DNA from: JAHCHG01 sp038246645
Lineage (GTDB): Bacteria; Acidobacteriota; Blastocatellia; Pyrinomonadales; Pyrinomonadaceae
Length of the DNA stretch: 18,438 bases
Direction: 5' to 3'
NCBI GenBank assembly: GCA_038246645.1
Contig: JBBRVS010000106.1
Coordinates: forward strand, 1 to 18,438
Both the position numbers and the translations under genes were made by a program. A model generated the notes under the pieces. The model saw nothing but the letters and a program-made list of their open reading frames with translations, did not search any database and was not told the DNA's origin. Below, one piece after another: positions 1-6,843 of the stretch (its first letter is position 1; each line of letters begins with the position of its first letter).

Positions 1-67
1 GCTCAGAAAAACGCAGTTGCGCTTGTGGATTCAAAGTCTTTTTATAATTCTGATACCGTTTACTATT

Positions 68-177
68 AGAAATTGTGCATTGGTCAGTAGCGTCGGCGTG
101 AGCCGATGCGTTATCCATGATGAGCAATTGACGCAGTTGCTGACGCAAACCGCTACTGACTCTAATGCACAGTTTCT
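68..177. repeat. Imperfect inverted repeat with inner hairpin
   Basis: The arm at 68-92 and the arm at 151-177 are reverse complements apart from one substitution and a 2-nt gap, enclosing about 58 nt. Inside the loop is a smaller hairpin, CGTCGGC-GTGA-GCCGATG, allowing one G-T pair. The overlapping open frame at 17-217 matches no protein family I know and consists mostly of this repeat, so I treat the stretch as non-coding. It could be a small non-autonomous palindromic element or a structured RNA. Only the inverted symmetry is seen; mobility is inference. Confidence 0.6.
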
Positions 178-228
178 AGGTAGAAATGGTATGAGAACGG
201 AATTATACAGCTTGTAAATGCTTTGAAG

Positions 229-585
229 ATGGTAAATCCAAACTTTCTTTCTTTAAATGCAGAAGAAAAGAATAAAGTGTTTAAGAAAATTGCAGAAAAA
301 TGTCGAGATGCAAAGGATGAACAAACAAAAGTAATTTTAGATACAGAAGATAGAAATGTTTGTGTCGCTATAAAAGATATTTCTGAATATGTTGAGAAGT
401 TTAAACAAAAAAATGAATTCTTTATTTTTGCCGATATTAGTTCTTGCAGTTATGTAACACATCTTTGTGAGTCAGCAACTGACATTACTCAAAAATTTAT
501 CAGCGAATATAACGAAATGAAAATATTCGGATCAACCAATGTTTTGAAGATAATTTTCAGCCCGTTAGACGGGCGGGCGGCATAA
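229..585 (+). CDS. Hypothetical protein, AT-rich orphan ORF
   Basis: This 118-residue frame is not recognised. It is rich in Lys, Glu, Asn and Ile and clearly more AT-rich than the genes that follow, which suggests foreign origin or weak constraint. I start at ATG 229; a TTG two codons upstream is also in frame, and neither has a convincing Shine-Dalgarno. No signal peptide or membrane segment is visible. The last eight or so codons, ending Gly-Arg-Ala-Ala, lie in a GC-rich stretch (559-595) that looks like a repeat remnant, so the original C-terminus may be lost. It may be an immunity or defence-type small protein, but nothing in the sequence shows this. Confidence 0.4.
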   Translation: MVNPNFLSLNAEEKNKVFKKIAEKCRDAKDEQTKVILDTEDRNVCVAIKDISEYVEKFKQKNEFFIFADISSCSYVTHLCESATDITQKFISEYNEMKIFGSTNVLKIIFSPLDGRAA

Positions 586-596
586 AGCCCGGCGTG
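558..596. repeat. GC-rich palindromic repeat fragment
   Basis: A GC-rich block in otherwise AT-rich DNA contains the small hairpin GCCCG-TTAGA-CGGGC, and the GGGC strand can alternatively pair with a GCCC some 20 nt further on. It resembles intergenic palindromic (REP-like) sequence and supplies the stop-proximal codons of the upstream ORF. Whether it recurs elsewhere in the genome cannot be tested here. Confidence 0.35.
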
Positions 597-613
597 AAAA
601 AATCTAAAACAGA

Positions 614-640
614 TTGGTATATATGGAATTTTTTTATAAC
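614..640 (+). promoter_or_regulatory. Possible sigma70-type promoter for the DUF433/DUF5615 pair
   Basis: TTGGTA at 614-619 and TATAAC at 635-640 are separated by 15 nt, slightly short of the optimum, in an AT-rich stretch just before the ATG at 661. A five-base inverted repeat (AATCT/AGATT) overlaps the upstream element at 601-615 and could be an operator. Assignment is by consensus only. Confidence 0.3.
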
Positions 641-660
641 GTAACAAAATCGAACTCATT

Positions 661-990
661 ATGAGCATTACATCAACATACGAAATAAATTTAACAAAAA
701 CTAAGGCTGGTGTTTTACGAATCGGCAAAACCCGTGTGTCGCTCGATTCGGTGATTACGGCATTTAATCAAGGCGCAACGCCCGAACAGATCGTTTATGA
801 TTTCGACACTTTGACTTTATCCGAAGTTTACGCCGCGATCAGCTATTATCTGCAAAATCGTGAAACGGTAGATTTGTATTTGGCGAAACGAGCGAAACAA
901 AACGATAGACTGCACGAGGCAAACGATGCTCGGTTCAATCATCAGGAAATCCGGGAAAAACTTTTAGCCAGACGGCGCAAAGCGGCTTAG
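661..990 (+). CDS. DUF433 family antitoxin-like protein
   Basis: This 109-residue protein carries the DUF433 signature at about residues 19-68: RIGKTRVSLDSVI, then GATPEQIV, then a DFDTLTL..VYAAISYYL segment, the usual helix-turn-helix-like fold of that family. A charged tail rich in Arg and Lys follows. DUF433 genes are typically found directly before a DUF5615 PIN-like gene, and here such a gene starts 8 nt downstream, so the pair is best read as a VapBC-like module with this as antitoxin and likely autorepressor. The family pairing is established knowledge; activity of this copy is inferred. The ATG at 661 opens the conserved frame. Confidence 0.8.
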   Translation: MSITSTYEINLTKTKAGVLRIGKTRVSLDSVITAFNQGATPEQIVYDFDTLTLSEVYAAISYYLQNRETVDLYLAKRAKQNDRLHEANDARFNHQEIREKLLARRRKAA

Positions 991-998
991 ATCACTTT

Positions 999-1349
999 AT
1001 GAAACTTATCTCCGACGAAGATTTTAACGGCAGAATTATGCGCGGTTTGCTTCGTCGGTTTCCGTCGCTCGATTTGGTTCGCGTTCAAGATGTCGGGCTG
1101 ATCGAAAAACATGATACGGAAGTTCTGGCTTGGGCGGCTGAGGAAAATCGTCTGCTTTTGACGCACGATTTTGCCACGATGATTGATTTTGCAAATAATC
1201 GCGTGGCTGAAGGTTTAAAAATGCCCGGAATCATTGCCGTGCCGCAGGATTTAGCAATTGGCGGAGCGATTGATGAGATTTCATTGCTGATCGAATACAG
1301 TCTCGAGAATGAATGGGGAAACCAAATTATTTTCATTCCGTTAAAATAA
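999..1349 (+). CDS. DUF5615 PIN-like protein (putative toxin)
   Basis: This 116-residue protein matches the DUF5615 (Mut7-C/PIN-like) family. It has an N-terminal acidic motif (MKLISDEDFN), a central VQDVGL...DTEVLAWAAEE segment and the LLTHDFATM motif near residue 55. The Asp residues of the first and last motifs are the expected metal-binding positions of a PIN-like RNase. It follows the DUF433 gene by 8 nt and is presumably cotranscribed with it. Its stop lies only 10 nt before the truncated korA copy at 1360. No lesion is visible, so the module appears intact. The true target is unknown. Confidence 0.78.
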   Translation: MKLISDEDFNGRIMRGLLRRFPSLDLVRVQDVGLIEKHDTEVLAWAAEENRLLLTHDFATMIDFANNRVAEGLKMPGIIAVPQDLAIGGAIDEISLLIEYSLENEWGNQIIFIPLK

Positions 1350-1359
1350 TTCTGTTCAA

Positions 1360-1455
1360 ATGAGCGAAAATAAAACCAACGATTTTGTGATCAGATTTTC
1401 CAACGTCAACGGCACGGGTTCGGCGAGTGCGAACGCACATTTTATAGAACAGTAA
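1360..1455 (+). pseudogene. Truncated 5' copy of korA
   Basis: The stretch 1360-1444 aligns without gaps to the first 85 nt of the intact korA gene (2255-2339), with 7 mismatches by eye. Both begin at the ATG and share the NVNGTGSASANA segment. Homology stops abruptly after base 1444, and the frame then runs a few unrelated codons to TAA at 1453-1455, giving only 31 residues of a roughly 600-residue protein. The intact gene is separated from this fragment by exactly one antitoxin/PIN module. This is a remnant of the korA start left when that module entered, or a donor-derived duplicate. It cannot encode a functional subunit. Confidence 0.88.
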
Positions 1456-1484
1456 TATGTTAATATTCATCAAAGGTGAACATT

Positions 1485-1742
1485 ATGACTTTAACGATTG
1501 AATTAAAACCCGAAACAGAGGCGAAGTTAAAAAATCGTGCTATTGCAAACGGTTATGATATTAACGATTACATCGAAAAACTAATCGAAGAAGATTCCGA
1601 CAAAATGCGAACGATTGATGAGATATTTGCGCCGTTTCGGAAAAACATCGAGAAAAGCGGAATTTCGGAAGATGATTTGGACGCGCTTTTTCTGAAAGCC
1701 CGAAAAGAAGTTTACGCCGAAAAAAAGGCGAGGCTTAAATAG
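1485..1742 (+). CDS. Antitoxin of an antitoxin/PIN toxin module
   Basis: This 85-residue acidic protein begins with a short beta strand (MTLTIELKPETEAKL) followed by helices, the ribbon-helix-helix-like start common to small antitoxins placed before PIN toxins. The rest is strongly charged. I choose ATG 1485 because AAAGGTG lies 6-7 nt upstream; an in-frame GTG at 1476 overlaps that ribosome site and is unlikely. Its stop codon TAG overlaps the GTG start of the toxin by one base, implying coupled translation. Its opening resembles the antitoxin at 7561 (MTVMLELKPEVENRL), so the two modules are probably related. Function is inferred from family and context. Confidence 0.72.
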   Translation: MTLTIELKPETEAKLKNRAIANGYDINDYIEKLIEEDSDKMRTIDEIFAPFRKNIEKSGISEDDLDALFLKARKEVYAEKKARLK

Positions 1743-2245
1743 TGAAGTTTGCTGCACGAATCAAAGTGGTTTTCGATTGCAATGTTTTTCTTCAAGCCGT
1801 CAGCAGTAAAAAAAGTCCGGCGGCGGCTTGTTTCAGACTCGTTCAGCAGAAAGTTCTTCAACTTTTTGTCAGCGAAGAAACATTGACGGAGTTGGAAGAA
1901 GTTCTGAATCGTCCGTATATCAAAGAGCATTTCGAACTTTCCGATAAAGCGGTTAATGAGTTTATAAGCAATCTCCGAATTCTTGCAAAAGTTTTTAGTA
2001 AAGTTCCGCAGGTTTTCTCACTTCCGCGAGACATAGATGATGAAATTTACATTAATTTGGCAGTTAAATGCGAAGCCGATTACATTGTAACCCGCGATAA
2101 AGATCTGATTTATTTAATGAGCGGCTATGATATGGAAAGCAAACAATTTCGGCAAAAATTTCGACCATTGAAAATTGTTCAGCCGTTGGAATTTTTGCAG
2201 ATTGTTGATGAAGTAATTAGGGATACGACAGGTTTAAAACCTTGA
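1742..2245 (+). CDS. PIN-domain toxin, COG1569-type
   Basis: This 167-residue protein has the layout of putative PIN-family toxin components (COG1569/TIGR00305 type): VVFDCNVFLQA with Asp12 as first metal ligand, the acidic ETLTELEEVL helix, DDEIYINLAV in the middle, and TRDKDL toward the C-terminus. These make up a Mg-dependent RNase active site, and no catalytic residue seems missing. The GTG start is dictated by the overlap with the antitoxin stop (TAGTG). Its stop lies 9 nt before the ATG of korA, so korA may be read through from this module. The RNA target cannot be told from sequence. Confidence 0.78.
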   Translation: MKFAARIKVVFDCNVFLQAVSSKKSPAAACFRLVQQKVLQLFVSEETLTELEEVLNRPYIKEHFELSDKAVNEFISNLRILAKVFSKVPQVFSLPRDIDDEIYINLAVKCEADYIVTRDKDLIYLMSGYDMESKQFRQKFRPLKIVQPLEFLQIVDEVIRDTTGLKP

Positions 2246-2254
2246 AATTTATTG

Positions 2255-4054
2255 ATGAGTGAAACTAAAACGAACGATTTTGTGATCAGATTTGCTAATG
2301 TCAACGGCACGGGTTCGGCGAGTGCGAACGCACTTTTTACCAAAGCGATTTTTAAGATGGGCATTCCCGTTACGCCGAAAAATATTTTTCCTTCGAATAT
2401 TCAAGGTCTTCCGACGTGGTATGAAGTTCGGGTGAGCGAAAAAGGGTTTCTGGGCAGACGCGAAGGCGTTGATTTTATGGTTTGCGTTAATCCGCAGAGC
2501 CTTGCAAAAGATGTCGCCGATGTCCGAAGGAACGGATTTTTTCTCTACGACAGTTCCAAACCGCTTCATTCGAAATATATCCGCGAAGACATCAATTACA
2601 TCGGCATTCCGCTGATGGAACTTTCCAACAATGCTTATTCCGATGCGCGTCAGCGTCAGCTTTTCAAAAATATTATCTATATCGGCGCACTTGCTGCGCT
2701 CTTCGATATCGAATTCAATGTTTTGGAAGAACAAATCGGCGAACAGTTCAAGGGCAAGGAAAAGCTCATCGAACCGAACATCAAAGCGTTAAAAATGGGC
2801 GTTGATTATGTTCAGGAAAATTTTGAATATCCGCTTTCGATTCGCGTCGCGCGGCGCGATCTCCTCAAAGATTCGATTATGCTCAACGGAAATTCGGCGT
2901 GCGCTTTGGGCGCGATCTACGGCGGTGCGACGGTCGCCGCGTGGTATCCGATCACGCCTTCGACCTCGGTTGTTGACGCTTTTTCAAAATACGCCGAATC
3001 ACTGAGAATTGATCAAGAAACGGGCAAAAAGAATTTTGCGATTGTCCAAGCCGAAGACGAACTCGCCGCCATCGGAATGGTTATCGGCGCAAATTGGAAC
3101 GGGGCGCGGTCATTTACGGCAACGAGCGGTCCGGGCGTGTCTTTAATGAATGAATTTTTGGGACTCGCTTATTTTGCCGAGATTCCGACGGTTTTAATTG
3201 ATGTTCAAAGAACCGGACCTTCGACCGGAATGCCGACCAGAACGCAGCAATCCGACATTCTCGAAGCCGCTTACGCCTCGCACGGCGACACCAAACATCC
3301 ACTACTTTTTCCCGCTTCGCCGAAGGAATGTTTTGAAATGACGGCGGAATCCTTTGATCTCGCCGAAAAATTGCAAACGCCCGTGATTGTTATGACCGAT
3401 CTCGATCTGGGAATGAACGATCATATTTCGCCGCCTTTAATCTGGGACGACACGCGCCGATACGATCGCGGCAAAGTTCTGGACGCTGATGCGCTCGAAA
3501 AACTCGAACGATACGGACGTTATTTAGACGTTGACGGCGACGGTATTCCGTATCGCACAATTCCCGGAACGCACGAAACGAAAGGCGCGTATGTGACACG
3601 CGGCACGTCGCGCGATGAAAATGCGGTTTATACCGAAGACGGCGACGCTTACCGGCGCAATATGGACAGACTTACCAGAAAATGGAACACCGCCAAAGAA
3701 CTGGTTCCCGCGCCGGAATTTCTGCAGGAAGAAAGTGTTTGCGAAAACGGCGTGATATTTTTCGGAACTTCCGTCTTTGCGGCGGAAGAAGCCATCGAAT
3801 TGTTAAAGGAAGAGGGAATTTTCCTCGACGCGATGCGTCCGAAAGCCTTTCCGTTCGGCACAGCGTTTGAAGATTTCATCCGCGCGCACGAAAAGGTTTT
3901 CGTCATCGAACAAAACCGCGACGCGCAGTTTAAAAGTCTGATGATGATTGAATTAGGCATAAATCCCGAAAAACTGATTTCCGTTTTGAATTACGACGGC
4001 ACGCCGATTACAGCCGATAATATTTTGAAGCAGATAAAAGCAAATCAGGAATAG
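2255..4054 (+). CDS. korA: 2-oxoacid:ferredoxin oxidoreductase, fused gamma-alpha subunit
   Basis: The 599-residue product has the two-part layout of the fused subunit. Residues 1 to about 190 form the gamma domain (VNGTGSASANALFTKAI onward). From about 210 comes the alpha-chain pyrimidine-binding domain, with AAWYPITPSTSVVDAF, QAEDELAAIGMVIGA, SFTATSGPGVSLMNEFLG and TGPSTGMPTRTQQSD, followed by the transketolase-C-like tail. With KorB it converts a 2-oxoacid, most likely 2-oxoglutarate, plus CoA to the acyl-CoA while reducing ferredoxin in the cytoplasm. I start at ATG 2255 because the truncated copy also begins at this ATG; an adjacent TTG at 2252 is possible. The catalytic partner korB lies 1.7 kb downstream, split off by inserted genes. 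Substrate specificity is inferred. Confidence 0.9.
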   Translation: MSETKTNDFVIRFANVNGTGSASANALFTKAIFKMGIPVTPKNIFPSNIQGLPTWYEVRVSEKGFLGRREGVDFMVCVNPQSLAKDVADVRRNGFFLYDSSKPLHSKYIREDINYIGIPLMELSNNAYSDARQRQLFKNIIYIGALAALFDIEFNVLEEQIGEQFKGKEKLIEPNIKALKMGVDYVQENFEYPLSIRVARRDLLKDSIMLNGNSACALGAIYGGATVAAWYPITPSTSVVDAFSKYAESLRIDQETGKKNFAIVQAEDELAAIGMVIGANWNGARSFTATSGPGVSLMNEFLGLAYFAEIPTVLIDVQRTGPSTGMPTRTQQSDILEAAYASHGDTKHPLLFPASPKECFEMTAESFDLAEKLQTPVIVMTDLDLGMNDHISPPLIWDDTRRYDRGKVLDADALEKLERYGRYLDVDGDGIPYRTIPGTHETKGAYVTRGTSRDENAVYTEDGDAYRRNMDRLTRKWNTAKELVPAPEFLQEESVCENGVIFFGTSVFAAEEAIELLKEEGIFLDAMRPKAFPFGTAFEDFIRAHEKVFVIEQNRDAQFKSLMMIELGINPEKLISVLNYDGTPITADNILKQIKANQE

Positions 4055-4062
4055 ATATTTAT

Positions 4063-4091
4063 TTTTCTTTTATATCGCAATATGCGATAAT
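4063..4091 (+). promoter_or_regulatory. Palindromic operator/promoter before higBA
   Basis: TATCGCA-ATA-TGCGATA at 4073-4089 is a perfect palindrome with a 3-nt centre, placed 30 nt before the toxin start. It overlaps a possible -10 box, GATAAT at 4086-4091, while the -35 region is weak. HigA-type antitoxins repress their own promoters by binding such palindromes, so this is a good candidate autoregulatory operator. Confidence 0.55.
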
Positions 4092-4118
4092 GGTTTTGCT
4101 AAAACAATTCGATTTTGA

Positions 4119-4415
4119 ATGAGAATAATCAGCGAAAAAAAATTGCGAGAGTTTTGGCAGAAAAATCCCGAAGCGGAAAGTGCGATGCGGGAATGGATTA
4201 AAGTGGTAAAACTAGCGGATTGGAGTAGTTTTTCCGATGTCAGAAAAACTTTTAATCACGCCGACATTTACGGAAACTGCACGATTTTCGATGTCGGTGG
4301 CAACAAATATCGGATCATCGGCAAAATCGCTTACCGGCAAAAAATAGTTTTCATCCGCTTTGTTTTAACGCATAAGGAATACGACGGGAAAAAATGGCAA
4401 TCCGATTGTAAATAG
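4119..4415 (+). CDS. higB: HigB-family mRNA interferase toxin
   Basis: The 98-residue protein matches the HigB toxin family (RelE/ParE fold). It starts MRIISEKKLREFW, has a central WSSFSDVRKTF segment, then YGNCTIFDVGGNKYRIIGKIAYRQKIVFIRFVLTHKEYDGKKW, which contains the family's C-terminal strand and conserved THKEYD/KW residues. Such toxins cleave mRNA on the ribosome. As is typical for hig loci, the toxin gene comes first and the helix-turn-helix antitoxin follows, here 14 nt downstream. A perfect palindrome upstream is a likely HigA operator. Full length and no lesion, so probably functional. Confidence 0.85.
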   Translation: MRIISEKKLREFWQKNPEAESAMREWIKVVKLADWSSFSDVRKTFNHADIYGNCTIFDVGGNKYRIIGKIAYRQKIVFIRFVLTHKEYDGKKWQSDCK

Positions 4416-4429
4416 ATCGAGGATAAAAG

Positions 4430-4831
4430 ATGACTTATAACCCGAAAATTTACGGAGAACTTTTAGCCGACACATTACCCGGAATTATCGAATCCGACGC
4501 GGAATATGAACGCATCGAAGAAATTTTCAATCGTTTAATCAGCAAAGGCGAAGAAAAACTTTCGCCTGAAGAAAATCGCCTGTTCGGACTTTTGGCAAAT
4601 TTAATGGAAGAATACGAAGCGCGAACGCTCGAACCGATTCAAGATATGAGTCCGCGCGAAATTCTGACGGTTTTGATGCGCGAAAATAATCTCAAACAAA
4701 CCGAAATGACCGAGATTTTCGGAACACAAAGCATTGTTTCCGAAGTTCTTACGGGAAAGCGCGACATTACAAAATTGCAAGCTAAGGCTTTGGCGGAAAA
4801 GTTTTCAATGAAAATCGAAGCATTCATTTAA
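4430..4831 (+). CDS. higA: HigA-family helix-turn-helix antitoxin
   Basis: This 133-residue protein has an acidic N-terminal half (toxin-binding helices, residues 1-75) and a C-terminal Xre-type helix-turn-helix at about residues 80-130. Its segments include ILTVLMRENNLKQTEMTEIFG, then SIVSEVLTGKRDITKLQAKALAEKFSM. This is the layout of HigA antitoxins that pair with HigB. The spacing to higB is 14 nt, with AGGATAAAAG before the ATG as ribosome site. It should neutralise HigB and repress the promoter at the upstream palindrome. Just 4 nt separate its stop from the next gene, so transcription may continue into the following cassette. Confidence 0.82.
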   Translation: MTYNPKIYGELLADTLPGIIESDAEYERIEEIFNRLISKGEEKLSPEENRLFGLLANLMEEYEARTLEPIQDMSPREILTVLMRENNLKQTEMTEIFGTQSIVSEVLTGKRDITKLQAKALAEKFSMKIEAFI

Positions 4832-4835
4832 AATT

Positions 4836-5060
4836 ATGAAAGACAAACCGCAATTTGCGATCTGCGTAAAAAATGAAGATTATCCGGCATCGCTCCAACT
4901 GTGGAAAGTCTATCGAGTTTTGCCGGACGAAAAAGGCGTAAAACGTAAAATGATTCGGGTGATTGACGAATCCGGCGAAGATTATCTTTTTTCTGAAAAA
5001 TATTTCGTTCCGGTCGAATTTCCGAAAGCCGTCGAATCTGCGCTTTTGGAAGCGGTATGA
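4836..5060 (+). CDS. Small conserved protein paired with a CopG-like regulator
   Basis: This 74-residue protein has no catalytic motif that I recognise. It shows FAICVKNEDYPASLQLWKVY, then IRVIDESGEDYLFSEKYFVPVEFPKAVESALL, a compact beta-rich pattern that I recall from short proteins encoded directly before CopG-type genes in other bacteria; that memory is not verified here. Its stop overlaps the next start (ATGA), so the two are translationally coupled. A toxin-antitoxin-like role is possible by arrangement alone. Confidence 0.6.
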   Translation: MKDKPQFAICVKNEDYPASLQLWKVYRVLPDEKGVKRKMIRVIDESGEDYLFSEKYFVPVEFPKAVESALLEAV

Positions 5061-5254
5061 AAAAGAAATATGATTTTTCAAAAGGCATCAGAGGCAAATT
5101 TTACAACGCCGAAGCCGAATTTAATTTGCCGATTTATCTCGAACCCGAAATAGCCGAATTCGTGCAAAAATTGGCGGTTGAAAAAAATGTTGACCGAAGC
5201 CGGATCGTCAATCGGCTTTTGAAAAAAGATAAGAAAATTATTGAGCTTAAATGA
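5057..5254 (+). CDS. CopG/ribbon-helix-helix-like antitoxin or regulator
   Basis: This 65-residue basic protein starts MKKKYDFSKGIRGKF, followed by a strand (FNLPIYLEP), a helix (EIAEFVQKLAVEKN) and a second helix after VDRSRIVNRLLKK. That strand-helix-helix order is the CopG/ribbon-helix-helix pattern used for DNA binding and toxin capping. It overlaps both neighbours through ATGA junctions, at 5057-5060 upstream and 5251-5254 downstream, so three genes form a tightly coupled unit. It is most likely the antitoxin or repressor of this unit. Which neighbour is its partner is not clear. Confidence 0.65.
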   Translation: MKKKYDFSKGIRGKFYNAEAEFNLPIYLEPEIAEFVQKLAVEKNVDRSRIVNRLLKKDKKIIELK

Positions 5255-5727
5255 AGTTTGAAGGGAAATACGGCGATTATTTTTGGATTGAATGGAGAGA
5301 AGCGTTTCTAAGTGATTTATTATCTGCATTTCCAAACATTGTTGTCGGTAAATATTTGATAAATACTTCATTTGATAGTGGTTCTTTATCGCTTTCAGAT
5401 GAAGAAGTAAAGCAAGGTTGGACTAAATATAATCAACTTGCTTTGAGTCCACCGATTACCAATGATTTAGATATTCCAAATTGCCAATATGATGAATGGT
5501 ATATTTTTAATATGCCTACTGTATTTGACGATTATGAGATATTTGTAAATTATTACGGATTTTCATTGGAAGATTTTTTAACGGATTTTCAAGAAAGATT
5601 TTGGAAACAGATTGAAATTCTATCGCCAGAAACATATTTAGCTGAAGGAGAATTCTTGATTTGTGTAACAAAAAATGAATCACTTTTTAATCAAATTTTA
5701 CTTTGGCAAGATTTAAAACATACTTAA
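5251..5727 (+). CDS. Unrecognised 158-residue protein in the CopG cassette
   Basis: I do not recognise this protein. It is acidic, rich in aromatic residues (many Phe, Tyr and Trp), with no signal peptide or membrane segment. It includes DDYEIFVNYYGFSLEDFLTDFQERFWKQIEILSP near the C-terminus and a final strand-like LICVTKNESLF segment. Its coding sequence is clearly more AT-rich than korA and korB around it, suggesting separate acquisition. The ATG overlaps the stop of the CopG-like gene, so it is expressed with it. By position it could be a toxin, an immunity protein or a passenger. It ends 12 nt before korB. Confidence 0.6.
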   Translation: MKFEGKYGDYFWIEWREAFLSDLLSAFPNIVVGKYLINTSFDSGSLSLSDEEVKQGWTKYNQLALSPPITNDLDIPNCQYDEWYIFNMPTVFDDYEIFVNYYGFSLEDFLTDFQERFWKQIEILSPETYLAEGEFLICVTKNESLFNQILLWQDLKHT

Positions 5728-5739
5728 AGATTAAAATAT

Positions 5740-6792
5740 ATGTCATATGTTCGTCCTAAATTTCGCCATCCGCATTTGCCCAAAAACGCTCTGGGCTACA
5801 CGGTTGATTATTACGAAGGCTCGCTTTCGACTTTGTGTGCCGGGTGCGGACACGATTCGATCTCGGCGGCGATTGCCGAGGCTTGTTTTCAATTGAATAT
5901 CGAACCGCACAAGGTTGCCAAACTTTCCGGCATCGGCTGTTCGTCGAAAACGCCCGCGTATTTTCTGAACAATTCGCACGGTTTCAATTCCGTTCACGGA
6001 AGAATGCCGTCGGTGGCGACGGGCGCGAATCTCGCTAACCGCGATCTTATTTATCTCGGCGTTTCGGGCGACGGCGACACGGCTTCGATCGGAATGGGGC
6101 AATTCGTTCACGTCATCCGAAGAAATCTCAATATGGTTTATCTGGTGATGAACAACGGCTGTTACGGTCTGACCAAAGGTCAGGATTCGGCGACCGCCGA
6201 TCACGGCTCGAAAAATAAAACGGGACATATCAATCTTTTTGAATCAATTGATCTGGCGAGCCTATCAATCGAACTCGGCGCAACCTTTGTCGCGCAAAGT
6301 TTTTCGGGCGATAAAGACCAGCTTATTCCGTTAATCAAAGCCGCGATGAGTCATCCGGGATTTGCCTTTATCAACGTCATCAGCCCCTGCGTAACTTTTA
6401 ACAACAACACGGGCTCGACCAAATCCTATGATTACGTGCGCCAGCATATGGAAGCGACCGCAACCTTTGATTTCGTGCCCTTAGCGCGCGAAATTCAGGC
6501 AAGCTACGAAGAAGGAAGCACGCAAACTCTGACAATGCACGACGGTTCGGTCATCGAACTTCACAAACTCGCCACAGACTGGAATCCTCTGGACAGAATT
6601 TCAGCAATGAATGCGGTCGGCAATGCGCGGGCGAAAAGCGAGATTTTAACCGGACTTTTATATATGAATCCCGACAGCCGCGATCTCCACGATTTGATCG
6701 AAACAAGCGAAAAACCCTTGAATTCATTGAACGAAAAAGAACTCTGTCCGGGTTCGGAAATCTTGAAGGAAATTAACGAGAGTTTTCGATAA
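5740..6792 (+). CDS. korB: 2-oxoacid:ferredoxin oxidoreductase beta subunit
   Basis: The 350-residue protein is the thiamine-diphosphate and iron-sulfur subunit. Cys33 and Cys36 (TLCAGCGH), Cys67 (SGIGCSS) and the Cys of SPCVTFN near residue 217 match the four [4Fe-4S] ligands. GDGDTASIGMGQ (from 110) with NNGCYGLTKGQ (about 138-148) is the ThDP/Mg motif. It works with KorA in ferredoxin-dependent oxidation of a 2-oxoacid, probably 2-oxoglutarate. The start ATG 5740 lacks a clear Shine-Dalgarno, so translation may depend on upstream genes. The length fits the longer KorB type with a C-terminal extension. The usual adjacency to korA is broken by inserted modules. Confidence 0.92.
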   Translation: MSYVRPKFRHPHLPKNALGYTVDYYEGSLSTLCAGCGHDSISAAIAEACFQLNIEPHKVAKLSGIGCSSKTPAYFLNNSHGFNSVHGRMPSVATGANLANRDLIYLGVSGDGDTASIGMGQFVHVIRRNLNMVYLVMNNGCYGLTKGQDSATADHGSKNKTGHINLFESIDLASLSIELGATFVAQSFSGDKDQLIPLIKAAMSHPGFAFINVISPCVTFNNNTGSTKSYDYVRQHMEATATFDFVPLAREIQASYEEGSTQTLTMHDGSVIELHKLATDWNPLDRISAMNAVGNARAKSEILTGLLYMNPDSRDLHDLIETSEKPLNSLNEKELCPGSEILKEINESFR

Positions 6793-6840
6793 TTGACCGG
6801 AGCCGAAGTCGGCGATGATTTTTACGGCGAAGATCCGAAA
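6793..6840 (+). pseudogene. Fragment of threonine aldolase gene (ltaE codons about 20-35)
   Basis: Immediately after the korB stop, 6802-6838 aligns to ltaE 7690-7726 with two mismatches in 37 nt and in the same reading frame. It encodes EVGDD-YGEDP as in the intact enzyme. The preceding nine bases match only weakly, and there are no codons for residues 1-19. Similarity ends just before the stop codon of the reversed PIN pseudogene at 6844. The fragment is a non-functional remnant separated from intact ltaE by one antitoxin/toxin module, the same arrangement as at korA. Confidence 0.78.
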
Positions 6841-6843
6841 ATA

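Noticed and set aside
17..217. 66-residue open frame at the left edge
   Set aside because: Most of it is the inverted repeat at 68-177; no family resemblance and no ribosome site.
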